Assembly (NCBI GenBank): GCA_044227605.1
Contig: JBGAWJ010000085.1
Coordinates: 1-6,872 of the forward strand
Reading direction: 5' to 3'
Length of the DNA: 6,872 nucleotides
Source of the DNA: JAEUKQ01 sp044227605
Lineage (GTDB): Bacteria; Pseudomonadota; Alphaproteobacteria; JAEUKQ01
A program made the translations under genes and the position numbers. The notes beneath the pieces were generated by a model. The model searched no databases. It saw only the letters and a list, made by a program, of their open reading frames with translations, and was not told the DNA's origin. Below, piece after piece: positions 1-5,215 of this stretch. Positions within the stretch are counted from its first letter, which is position 1; the number at the start of each line of letters is the position of its first letter.

Positions 1-398
1 CACCAGGCAATAACCCCGGCAATCAACTAGCCAACCCGAATAACTCTTTAACCCCTGGCCAACCCAATCTTGCCAATCAACCACCTCTTGCCCCTGGCCA
101 ACAGGCCATCACACCTTCCACCTCAAAAACCCCTTTACAGAACAATATAGGAACTGTACAATCATCCCCACAACCGTATTTTACTTCCAGTACAGGTAAG
201 ACCCAGAAATTTATATTTACAAGACAGGATATACCTTTTTCTAACCAACAACTCTTAGAAGCTGCTAAACTTCCTAAAGCTAATAGATTGACTGCTGCAG
301 GTAATGCTTATCAAAAACACAGTAATGGACCAGGTGCTTCAAATCCGAATTTACCCTTATCTGGTATAGCCCCTAAATTAATTAAGATAAGGTTATAA
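1..398 (+). CDS. C-terminal part of a repeat-rich protein, possible polymorphic-toxin remnant (5' end outside window)
   Basis: The frame whose first whole codon is at position 3 is open for 131 codons to a TAA at 396-398, so this is the end of a gene that begins upstream of the window. The first ~43 residues are Pro/Gly/Asn/Gln-rich and made of 13-residue repeats, as in a linker or stalk. The last ~70 residues are more normal in composition and contain RLTAAGNAYQKH (285-320) followed by a Gly/Pro/Asn stretch. From memory, this resembles the LTxAGRALQKHGSRxGSxFP segment that precedes nuclease tips in Rhs/CdiA-type toxins. Here the protein stops about 25 residues later, so the toxic tip would be missing or very short. 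No signal peptide or catalytic motif is visible. The reading frame is well supported; the toxin relationship is tentative. It could instead be a phage or surface protein with a disordered repeat region. Confidence 0.7.
   Translation, partial: PGNNPGNQLANPNNSLTPGQPNLANQPPLAPGQQAITPSTSKTPLQNNIGTVQSSPQPYFTSSTGKTQKFIFTRQDIPFSNQQLLEAAKLPKANRLTAAGNAYQKHSNGPGASNPNLPLSGIAPKLIKIRL
15..131 (+). repeat. Three imperfect 39-bp (13-residue) tandem repeats
   Basis: Three in-frame units of 13 codons begin at 15, 54 and 93: PGNQLANPNNSLT, PGQPNLANQPPLA and PGQQAITPSTSKT. Each starts Pro-Gly-Asn/Gln. The DNA word CCCCTGGCCAAC recurs exactly 39 bases apart, at 52-63 and 91-102. A further PGN immediately before the first unit suggests that the array continues upstream of the window. 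The third unit is the most diverged, as expected at an array edge. Such repeats usually form flexible linkers and can expand or contract by slippage. Confidence 0.65.
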
Positions 399-432
399 AA
401 ATAAATTTACTTCACAATTTTATAAATGGGTG

Positions 433-462
433 CTGATATCAAAACAGTTTTCTTTTTATTAT
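433..462 (+). promoter_or_regulatory. Candidate sigma-70-like promoter for the first HdeA-like gene
   Basis: CTGATA (433-438) lies 18 bases before TATTAT (457-462). The -10 matches the consensus at five of six positions and the -35 at four of six. It sits about 50 bases upstream of the ATG at 511, in the gap after the preceding stop codon. The region is AT-rich, so chance matches are likely. Confidence 0.25.
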
Positions 463-510
463 CTGTCCTAATTTCCACTATTAAGTGTTCCATCATTAAG
501 AGGTAGAATA

Positions 511-1128
511 ATGCGTAAGATATTTAGCCTACTTTTGTTATTCTTTGCTTTCTTTTTACCATCCTTTACCTCCCAAGCCCAGTCAATCATCTATGACTTG
601 GATAAGCTAACCTGCTTGGACTTTTATAAACTTTCTCTCTCTGAGAAGGAATCAGATAAGCTTCGACAGGATCAACAAGACCCAAATGATCCACCTTTTC
701 AGTATAAGAACAATAAAGCTTTAATGATGGTCATTTGGACTGATGGTTGGTTAAGTGATACGTATGAATACCAGCCATTTAAACGTATTTTAAAGGTAAA
801 TCGAGCTCTTAAAGATACTTGTGAGCAGCCTTTCACGTTGTTTACATCATCTTTTAATAAAACCTGGGAAGAATATAATAAAAATGAGATGCATAATTTA
901 GAACCATGGGCTTTTCCGAACTGGACATGTGGCCAATTTTTAGTGGAATTATTAGAAAATAACGCTGATGTGATAGACTGGACAATTTGGTTCGACGGCT
1001 TTTTTACCAAGGGGACAGAATTTAACTACAATAAGCTCGAAAAAAATACTGATGAATTACCAAACGAATGTTTTCGTCAGTTAGAGCGCAATATTCTGTC
1101 AGTCATTAAGGAAATTGGTCAATATTAA
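511..1128 (+). CDS. Exported protein with two HdeA-like domains (paralogue 1)
   Basis: This 205-residue protein starts at ATG 511 with AAGAGG (498-503) at good spacing. A hydrophobic signal peptide (about residues 4-20) ends in a plausible signal peptidase I site, SQA before Gln24, so the mature protein should be periplasmic. The mature part shows two related units. Unit 1 has DLDKLTC (Cys35), WTDGWLS (76-82) and Cys104. Unit 2 has NWTCGQFLVEL (Cys140), WFDGFFT (160-166) and Cys187. The second unit closely matches the Trp-Thr-Cys-x-x-Phe-Leu start of HdeA, and its 47-residue cysteine spacing is close to the 48 of the single E. coli HdeA disulfide. HdeA is a small periplasmic acid-stress chaperone; HdeA proteins are normally single-domain, so two copies in one chain is unusual. 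A paralogue lies 197 bp downstream. Acid-chaperone activity is not shown, and the fold may serve another role here. Confidence 0.75.
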   Translation: MRKIFSLLLLFFAFFLPSFTSQAQSIIYDLDKLTCLDFYKLSLSEKESDKLRQDQQDPNDPPFQYKNNKALMMVIWTDGWLSDTYEYQPFKRILKVNRALKDTCEQPFTLFTSSFNKTWEEYNKNEMHNLEPWAFPNWTCGQFLVELLENNADVIDWTIWFDGFFTKGTEFNYNKLEKNTDELPNECFRQLERNILSVIKEIGQY

Positions 1129-1134
1129 GTATCA

Positions 1135-1169
1135 CTGGAACCTTCAAATTTGTTTGTTCAGTTTTTGTT
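1135..1169 (+). terminator. Weak candidate intrinsic terminator after paralogue 1
   Basis: CTGGAAC (1135-1141) can pair with GTTCAG (1156-1161), leaving one bulged G, and the hairpin is followed directly by TTTTTGTT (1162-1169). The stem is short and the loop is 14 bases, so this is a weak prediction. Its position seven bases after the stop codon is appropriate. Confidence 0.3.
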
Positions 1170-1214
1170 ATAAGTAAGAATAATTATCGGGTTTATGGAG
1201 GAGAGGTATGGAAT

Positions 1215-1283
1215 ATGCTAATATTATTTAGTTCAGTTTCTAGTTATATTCATTTTATGCTTAAAAAGCTTGTTGATAAATAA
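1215..1283 (+). CDS. Possible 22-residue hydrophobic small protein
   Basis: An ATG at 1215 opens 22 codons ending at TAA 1281-1283. The peptide starts MLILFSSVSSYIHF and ends in a basic tail, KKLVDK, so it is a short hydrophobic segment with positive charges at the C-terminus. The main support is a near-perfect Shine-Dalgarno tract, GGAGGAGAGG (1197-1206), eight bases before the ATG. This is the strongest such site between the two HdeA-like genes and belongs to no longer frame. It could be a small membrane peptide, a leader peptide acting on the gene at 1326, or the stub of a lost gene. A second ATG at 1208 (MEYANII, then stop) is too close to the Shine-Dalgarno. Confidence 0.35.
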   Translation: MLILFSSVSSYIHFMLKKLVDK

Positions 1284-1325
1284 AACTGAAAGTTTTATCT
1301 ATGGCAATCATTATGGAAAAGAAAA

Positions 1326-1952
1326 ATGACAAAATCCATTCGCAAATTTGTTCATACGGCCCTCGCTGCAATTTATTTACTCGCTTCCTCTTGCCATATG
1401 GCAAAAGCCGCTCAACCGCAGACATTCGATTTAACGAAGTTAACGTGTAAAGGCTACCTGAACATCTTTTTTGAAACATATAATTTGCATCATGACCCTA
1501 AAACACAAAATATCAGGCATTTATGGTTTGAAGCCAATCTTGTCATCATTTTATTTGTTTGGGCCGATGGGTATTTGAGCAGCTCTGTAGGGTGGGAGCC
1601 CGAAGAGCGCATGGTAAGGAATATTGAGCAAACAAGTGCGCAGTGTGCGAAAAAACCTGATGCTTTGTTTTTAAATGTTGTCCGCGATATTTTCGACCAT
1701 GAACCCTTAATAAATGAAAGGGTTTTTTCCTTAATTCATCAGAATTGCCGCACTTTCATCGCGGGTTTTGATGAAAAAATGGAAAATATGGTAAAGATAA
1801 TATGGGTTGATGGGTTTTTTTCCAAAAAAGAAACGTTTTTTAACTTAGCAAAACTGGAAAAACTGACGGATGACCTTTTAAAAGAATGCCCGAAACAGCC
1901 CAATCGTGAAGTTTTGTCTTTAATGAGAGAATTAGGAGCTTATCAACAGTAA
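1326..1952 (+). CDS. Exported protein with two HdeA-like domains (paralogue 2)
   Basis: This 208-residue protein starts at ATG 1326 behind a weak GGAAAAG (1315-1321). A signal peptide with a basic start (KSIRK) and a hydrophobic core (about 11-22) probably ends at AKA (26-28). Cys23 does not sit in a good lipobox, so lipidation is unlikely. Unit 1 contains FDLTKLTC (Cys41), WADGYLS (79-85) and Cys107; unit 2 contains Cys141, WVDGFFS (160-166) and Cys188. The whole chain is collinear with paralogue 1: the second-unit cysteines fall at 141/188 against 140/187. The closing stretch is best conserved, with WxDGFFxK, KLEKxTDxL, a Cys and a final LSxxxELGxY pattern. The two genes are therefore a diverged tandem duplication. 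HdeA-fold membership rests on motif and spacing only; the substrate or partner is unknown. Confidence 0.75.
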   Translation: MTKSIRKFVHTALAAIYLLASSCHMAKAAQPQTFDLTKLTCKGYLNIFFETYNLHHDPKTQNIRHLWFEANLVIILFVWADGYLSSSVGWEPEERMVRNIEQTSAQCAKKPDALFLNVVRDIFDHEPLINERVFSLIHQNCRTFIAGFDEKMENMVKIIWVDGFFSKKETFFNLAKLEKLTDDLLKECPKQPNREVLSLMRELGAYQQ

Positions 1953-2017
1953 TCGAAAGGTTAAATATTTCTTTTTCTTCGTAAAATGTATCAAAACAAG
2001 CAGCTTATGTTTAATGA

Positions 2018-2158
2018 TGCCTAACAAATGGGCTATTTGATCAAAGAAAACCCTATTTTAAGAAAAGCGCTTCCATTGACCCTGATATCCGATTAAGTTT
2101 TATTGAAGATATTATTATATCAATTCCTAAAAATATAAGCCCAAAATTGGAGAGATAA
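2018..2158 (+). pseudogene. Start-less open frame, likely the tail of a decayed gene
   Basis: After a TGA at 2015-2017, this frame is open for 46 codons to TAA 2156-2158, with no ATG and no useful alternative start. Its last ~30 residues, including SASIDPDIRLSFIEDII and ISPKLER, look like ordinary protein rather than noise. It ends two bases before the ATG of the membrane-protein gene at 2161, whose Shine-Dalgarno lies inside its last codons, the arrangement expected of a former operon partner. A short ATG-started frame at 1986 (MYQNKQLMFNDA, then stop) could be a frameshifted upstream piece. Family unknown. It may also be a chance open frame. Confidence 0.3.
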
Positions 2159-2160
2159 AT

Positions 2161-2529
2161 ATGGTTGAGGCATTATTAATACAAATACTAGCCTTAATTT
2201 TTGTAGCGTTAATATATCTAGGAATAGTGTGTGTTATAAGAATTTTCAGGCCAAAGGAATTAAATCATGTAACAAAATTGGTTTTACGAGAAACCATTAT
2301 TCAAAGATGGTTGATAAATCTTCTTTTCTTTCTAGGCATTTGGACATTATGCCACTTAATTGTCTATGCAGCCTACCCTGAATTAATATATGATCAAGGC
2401 AGCGGAGCGCGTATAAGAGCATTGTCAGCGTGGGTATCGATTTTTAGCACACATATTATCAATAATTTTATAGTCAATTTAATAAAACGTGCTTCTGCAA
2501 CCGTGATCCCTGATAAACAAAATACCTGA
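2161..2529 (+). CDS. Small integral membrane protein of unknown function
   Basis: This 122-residue protein starts at ATG 2161 with a clear GGAGAG (2149-2154). Residues 4-28 form a strongly hydrophobic helix and residues 49-71 a second, joined by a ~20-residue loop with several basic residues (RPKELNHVTK). A third, weaker amphipathic segment spans about 86-107, followed by a basic, polar tail (KRASATVIPDKQNT). Basic flanks after helix 1 favour a cytoplasmic loop and an N-out orientation, but this is inference. I do not recognise the family. It lies directly downstream of a probable gene remnant and is followed by a hairpin that overlaps its stop codon. Codon use is AT-rich, like the HdeA-like genes and unlike the phage gene that follows. 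A small-protein role such as holin, immunity or accessory subunit cannot be told apart from sequence alone. Confidence 0.65.
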   Translation: MVEALLIQILALIFVALIYLGIVCVIRIFRPKELNHVTKLVLRETIIQRWLINLLFFLGIWTLCHLIVYAAYPELIYDQGSGARIRALSAWVSIFSTHIINNFIVNLIKRASATVIPDKQNT

Positions 2530-2559
2530 AAAAGTTACCACTGCTTTTTTAACTTTTTT
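2529..2559 (+). terminator. A/T-rich hairpin with U-tract at the membrane-protein stop
   Basis: AAAAAGTTA (2529-2537, using the last base of the TGA stop) pairs perfectly with TAACTTTTT (2550-2558) around a 12-base loop. The 3' arm is itself the T-tract. The stem is nearly all A:T, so termination would be inefficient, but position and symmetry suit an intrinsic terminator. Confidence 0.4.
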
Positions 2560-2792
2560 ATCTTCCCCGGTAATCTTCCGTCAGCAGTAATATCAAGCTT
2601 GCTGGTGCCGGGATTTAAATTCCTACCCGTACTCTCTCAAAACAAGCAAGCTATTCTCAAAGCTATTTCTTTGATGGGGAATAGGAAAAAGTGGATTTCG
2701 CAACCCGAAAATCAAGAATAATTCTGAAAAATCTTAAAGAACTTAATCATTATAAATTGTTAACTATTAAATCATACGAATGGAGGAAGTGA
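2560..2792. other. Non-coding gap with an inverted repeat and a palindrome
   Basis: No convincing gene is visible on either strand here. AGCTTGCT (2596-2603) and its complement AGCAAGCT (2645-2652) are 41 bases apart and enclose a near-perfect palindrome, GGGATTTAAATTCC (2610-2623). A second imperfect inverted pair, GATTTCG (2694-2700) and CGAAAATC (2706-2713), lies closer to the phage gene. TATAAA at 2751-2756 could be a -10 element but lacks a matching -35. The base composition changes here from AT-rich to GC-richer, so this gap may hold the edge of an inserted segment. Confidence 0.3.
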
Positions 2793-3236
2793 ATGTGCAG
2801 CATAGCAATGGGTGGATTGGTGATGGGGGCGGCGGGTAAGGCATTTGAGGTATTTGGCGACCACCAGCAAATCAAATATCAGGCCAACATGTATAAATAC
2901 CAAGCGGGGGTGAATGACCAGCAAACCTGGTTGCGTGAGGCACAGCAACGGGATGTGGCTGAGCGGCAATTGGCGCAACAACGGTTGGGGGCAGGGGCGC
3001 GGGGCGTGCAGATGGGCGGCAGTGCGCTTGATAGTTTAACCGACCAACGGGGCAGTACCGAATGGAACATCCTGGCCGACCGCTACCAGGGCAATGTGCA
3101 ATCCAGCCAGCTGCGCTGGCAAGCCAAAGCCAGCAAACGCGCTGGCAATTTAGGCATTGTCACCGGCGCGCTGGGGGTGGGGAGTAGTTTATTGACTGGG
3201 TTAAGTAGACAAAGAAAAGATAAAGATCTTAGGTAA
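2793..3236 (+). CDS. Phage virion protein resembling T7 gp14 (internal virion / core protein)
   Basis: This 147-residue protein starts at ATG 2793 behind a near-perfect GGAGGAAG (2782-2789). It begins MCSIAMGG, the short Met-Cys start typical of many podovirus internal virion proteins, followed by a small-residue hydrophobic stretch (7-16). A Gln/Ala/Arg-rich helical region follows (about 24-65), then a glycine segment with GSALDSL (76-82), a second Gln/Ala-rich helix (about 95-118), and a hydrophobic Gly/Leu tail (119-137) with a basic end. This order matches the T7 gp14-like family, which is ejected with DNA and helps form the channel across the envelope. It is somewhat shorter than T7 gp14. 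No other virion, packaging or tail gene is next to it, so it looks like an orphan prophage relic. Its GC-rich codon use contrasts with both neighbours. The assignment is from pattern memory. Confidence 0.6.
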   Translation: MCSIAMGGLVMGAAGKAFEVFGDHQQIKYQANMYKYQAGVNDQQTWLREAQQRDVAERQLAQQRLGAGARGVQMGGSALDSLTDQRGSTEWNILADRYQGNVQSSQLRWQAKASKRAGNLGIVTGALGVGSSLLTGLSRQRKDKDLR

Positions 3237-3250
3237 ATGGTTCGCATTTA
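3234..3250. other. Small palindrome spanning both convergent stop codons
   Basis: TAAATG (3234-3239) and CATTTA (3245-3250) form a perfect six-base inverted repeat around GTTCG. The left arm starts with the phage gene's TAA and the right arm ends with the lipoprotein gene's stop. No T-tract follows on either strand, so intrinsic termination is doubtful. Confidence 0.35.
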
Positions 3251-3607
3251 ATAGCAGTCATTACCTTCATATCGAATGTTTTGAATTACACCCTGTTTTA
3301 TATAAAAAGTTTCTTCACAGTAAAAATTTACGTTTTGCCCACCCGTACATAACACCGAACTATTTGCAACTCCACCACCTGAGCAATTGACAGGTGTTTG
3401 ATAATTAGAAGAATAATTATAAGTTAAATACCTTATACCGTTGGACTCAAAGAATCTATTGGGTGCTCCACGTTTCGCCAATAATGCTGACTCTGGCTGT
3501 CCTTTCCAAGAGTCTAATTTAGCGAAATAGGCTTCTTTAGACTGGCACCCAACCAACAGGAATAGGGCGCTTAGGCTGATGGCAATTAGGCGTGTTTGGT
3601 GTTTCAT
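3248..3607 (-). CDS. Cysteine-rich lipoprotein of unknown function
   Basis: This 119-residue protein starts at the ATG complementary to 3605-3607, with AGGA (complement of 3617-3620) about nine bases upstream. A basic start (KHQTR) and hydrophobic stretch lead to a clean lipobox, LVGC (18-21), so Cys21 should be lipid-modified. Lys24 after Cys-Gln-Ser does not signal inner-membrane retention, so outer-membrane anchoring is possible. The mature part begins KEAYFAKLDSWKGQPESAL, then GAPNRFF and GIRYLTYNY, a pattern seen in small lipoproteins with an SmpA/BamE-like fold (WxGxxxxxLxxxxGxPxx). Four further cysteines (74, 87, 97, 118) could form two disulfides in the C-terminal half, which ends with GVIQNIRYEGNDCY. 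The gene converges on the phage gene, with 11 bases between the stops, and diverges from the TA-like operon. Lipoprotein status is firm; the SmpA-like fold is tentative. Confidence 0.75.
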   Translation of the reverse strand: MKHQTRLIAISLSALFLLVGCQSKEAYFAKLDSWKGQPESALLAKRGAPNRFFESNGIRYLTYNYSSNYQTPVNCSGGGVANSSVLCTGGQNVNFYCEETFYIKQGVIQNIRYEGNDCY

Positions 3608-3728
3608 GGGGCTTGCTCCTTGGTTTTTTCAACTATTCTTAGATGTTTTCATAGATAAAAATGATATCTGTCATTCTTTCTTAATAGCTAGTTTTGGCTT
3701 GCTTTGAAAGACTTTTTATTTCACAATT

Positions 3729-3758
3729 TTGACTAATAAATAGAGCTCATGATTTATC
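3729..3758 (+). promoter_or_regulatory. Candidate promoter of the three-gene TA-like operon
   Basis: TTGACT (3729-3734) matches the -35 consensus at five of six positions. Eighteen bases later TTTATC (3753-3758) is a poor -10, but it is preceded by TG in extended -10 position (3750-3751). The site lies about 45 bases before the ATG at 3805, in the divergent gap. TA operons usually repress such a promoter through the HTH antitoxin; no clear operator repeat is visible. Confidence 0.3.
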
Positions 3759-3804
3759 CAAAATAGTTTTAGCAATTTATTTTCAATCCAGAAGGTTGAC
3801 TTAT

Positions 3805-4326
3805 ATGTCAACAAATGATATCCTGATTAAGCTGCAACAGGAAAGTAAGCTAACCTGCTTCCTTCCAAGATTGCGCTCATATGAAACCGATAAAAGGGCC
3901 ATGTACATCCTGCCTTCCCTTAATAAATGGCTGACCCAAGATATGAAAACCACCAGAATGTTGAATGATCAAGCTAGGGTAGTCAGTCATCTAGCAGAAT
4001 TTATCAAGGGAAACCGGATAGATGACTTGGATTTTATGAAACTTTTAAAACCTTCTGAATCCAATATATGGGCGATGAGGGTGCGCGGTTCTAAGCCCCA
4101 ATACAGGGTCTTTGGGGCTTTTATTGATTTTGATTGTTTCTTTGGCTCTCATTTTGTGAATAGAGATGATATAGAAGAAAAAAATAGCTGGGAAGAAGAA
4201 GTAAATTTTGTAAAAAAAATGTGGGCTAAAATTTTTGACAATACTTCAATTCAAAGATTGAGCGGCAGTTTCCAGAGTCTTGTTAGTAATGGAGAAGAAC
4301 GTGATAAAAGAAAAAGTAAAAAATGA
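3805..4326 (+). CDS. Candidate RelE/HigB-like toxin with N-terminal extension
   Basis: I chose ATG 3805 over the in-frame TTG at 3796 because AGAAGGT (3790-3796) is correctly spaced for it; the product is 173 residues. The N-terminal ~85 residues look helical and charged (MSTNDILIKLQQESKL at the start). Residues 88-120 carry the pattern of a RelE/ParE-superfamily core of the HigB/Gp49 type: IWAMRVRG, then PQYRVFGAF, a hydrophobic strand IDFDCFF and a basic residue, VNR. Such toxins are usually ~90-120 residues and cleave mRNA on the ribosome, so the N-terminal extension is unusual. The tail is strongly basic (RDKRKSKK). The gene overlaps a downstream XRE-type HTH gene in the toxin-first order typical of higBA modules. 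The catalytic Lys/His set of HigB is not obvious, so it could be a non-toxic or diverged member. Confidence 0.5.
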   Translation: MSTNDILIKLQQESKLTCFLPRLRSYETDKRAMYILPSLNKWLTQDMKTTRMLNDQARVVSHLAEFIKGNRIDDLDFMKLLKPSESNIWAMRVRGSKPQYRVFGAFIDFDCFFGSHFVNRDDIEEKNSWEEEVNFVKKMWAKIFDNTSIQRLSGSFQSLVSNGEERDKRKSKK

Positions 4327-4687
4327 AATTCAACCTATCCTTAAAAGGACGTTGCTTCAGGATTTTTATAGCGCTTTGCATGACGCTTATAATTCAATGT
4401 TAGATGCTTTTAGGAAAAGGGAAGAGCAACCGGGGTTTTCCCAAGACAGGCTGGCAACATTATTAAATGTGGATAAAGCCTTAATTTCAAGACGTTTGAA
4501 AGGAATGGAAAATCTTACCTTGCGTTCTTTGAGCTCGATGGCGACAGCGCTCGATTGTCGATTGGTCGTAAAATTTCAGCCTTTTGAGGAAATAGACAAA
4601 CCAAATTATCCAGGTCAAGCTCGGTTAAATAATCAAACGATGTCAACAAGTACAAGTGCTGGTAAAATGATTATGAAAGCTTGTTAG
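4301..4687 (+). CDS. XRE-family helix-turn-helix protein, candidate HigA-like antitoxin
   Basis: I chose GTG 4301 because GGAG (4291-4294) lies six bases before it; ATG 4289 is an in-frame alternative without a clear Shine-Dalgarno. From GTG the product is 128 residues. It overlaps the candidate toxin gene by 26 bases, so translation is probably coupled. The first ~45 residues are charged and helical. Residues 47-86 form a Cro/C1-type HTH: SQDRLATLLNVDKALISRRL, then a wing/helix region with LTLRSLSSMATALDCRL. This is the usual DNA-binding fold of HigA-like antitoxins and phage repressors. The tail (about 95-128) is polar, rich in Ser/Thr/Asn and probably disordered, as expected of a labile antitoxin segment. 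Autoregulation of the operon is a family expectation, not seen here. It may otherwise be a stand-alone regulator. Confidence 0.7.
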   Translation: MIKEKVKNEIQPILKRTLLQDFYSALHDAYNSMLDAFRKREEQPGFSQDRLATLLNVDKALISRRLKGMENLTLRSLSSMATALDCRLVVKFQPFEEIDKPNYPGQARLNNQTMSTSTSAGKMIMKAC

Positions 4688-4698
4688 GGTACACAATA

Positions 4699-5109
4699 AT
4701 GGCAAAAGATTACAAAATCCTTTCCTGTCTTATATGCGATTTTGCTCAAAAAGGGCAAGGCAATAAGGACATGTTGATAGGTATTTATGCAGACGTTATT
4801 CTTATTAGCGAATTGCCTGCAAGAATGCCTTTGGCAGTATGGGTGCAGTTAAAGCCAATAAACCTGAAAAAAGCGAGTATAAATTTAGAAATTCTAAGTC
4901 CACAGGATAGATCTATAATTACTATGAGCGGAGAGTTAATCTTAACTGAAGATAATATAATAGGATTGCCCTTCCAGATTCCTCTTATGAGTTTTCCAGA
5001 AGAGGGGGTCTATAAAATAAAATTTGGATTAAATTCTTCCCAAGAAATCATTAAAAAGTTTTCAGTGATAAAGAACGAATCTTCTGAAATTTCTACATTT
5101 AATATATAA
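4699..5109 (+). CDS. DUF6941-like protein, third gene of the TA-like operon
   Basis: ATG 4699 is preceded by AGGG (4686-4689) and is preferred to the in-frame TTG at 4681; the product is 136 residues. Eleven bases separate it from the HTH gene stop, so it should be co-transcribed. It opens with ILSCLICDFAQ (7-17), then NKDMLIGIYADVI (22-34) and a Pro pair (40, 44), and later runs through alternating strands to PEEGVYKIKFG (100-110). This layout, CD...NKxxLIGxY...P...GxYxI, resembles my memory of DUF6941 proteins, an all-beta family of unknown function. There is no signal peptide or membrane segment, so it is cytosolic. It could be an accessory or sensor part of the cassette, or merely a passenger. 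Family assignment is moderate; function is unknown. Confidence 0.6.
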   Translation: MAKDYKILSCLICDFAQKGQGNKDMLIGIYADVILISELPARMPLAVWVQLKPINLKKASINLEILSPQDRSIITMSGELILTEDNIIGLPFQIPLMSFPEEGVYKIKFGLNSSQEIIKKFSVIKNESSEISTFNI

Positions 5110-5144
5110 TAGATTTCTCTTATTTGATTACATTTCTCCAAGGC

Positions 5145-5173
5145 TAGACCTGCCCGAGGTTTTGTGGTATGGT
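5145..5173 (+). promoter_or_regulatory. Candidate promoter for the mini-lipoprotein pair
   Basis: TAGACC (5145-5150; four of six consensus matches) is followed after 17 bases by TATGGT (5168-5173; four of six), which is preceded by TGG in extended -10 position. Transcription would begin near 5180, leaving a short leader before the Shine-Dalgarno at 5202-5209. Confidence 0.3.
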
Positions 5174-5215
5174 CGGCTGATTGGCAAGCAGTTTTGGGGA
5201 AGGGAGGGGTATGTG

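Noticed and set aside
15..131. CRISPR-like array
   Set aside because: The repeats are contiguous, in-frame 39-bp coding units without spacers.
699..1010. 103-codon minus-strand frame inside the first HdeA-like gene
   Set aside because: It is the antisense shadow of a well-supported exported protein, with no ribosome site or recognisable protein features.
1261..1479. 72-codon minus-strand frame over the start of the second HdeA-like gene
   Set aside because: It overlaps a signal peptide-encoding start, has no ribosome site and shows no protein features.
2600..2640. Possible tRNA remnant on the minus strand (TGGTGCCGGGATTTAAATTCC recalls a tRNA 3' end)
   Set aside because: The T-arm stem and loop cannot be placed at correct spacing from the CCA-like end, and no anticodon arm follows.
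2772..3070. Minus-strand frames within the phage gene (2772-2981 and 2879-3070)
   Set aside because: Both are shadows of a GC-rich gene with a near-perfect Shine-Dalgarno; their products are Cys/Pro/Arg-biased in the way antisense frames are.
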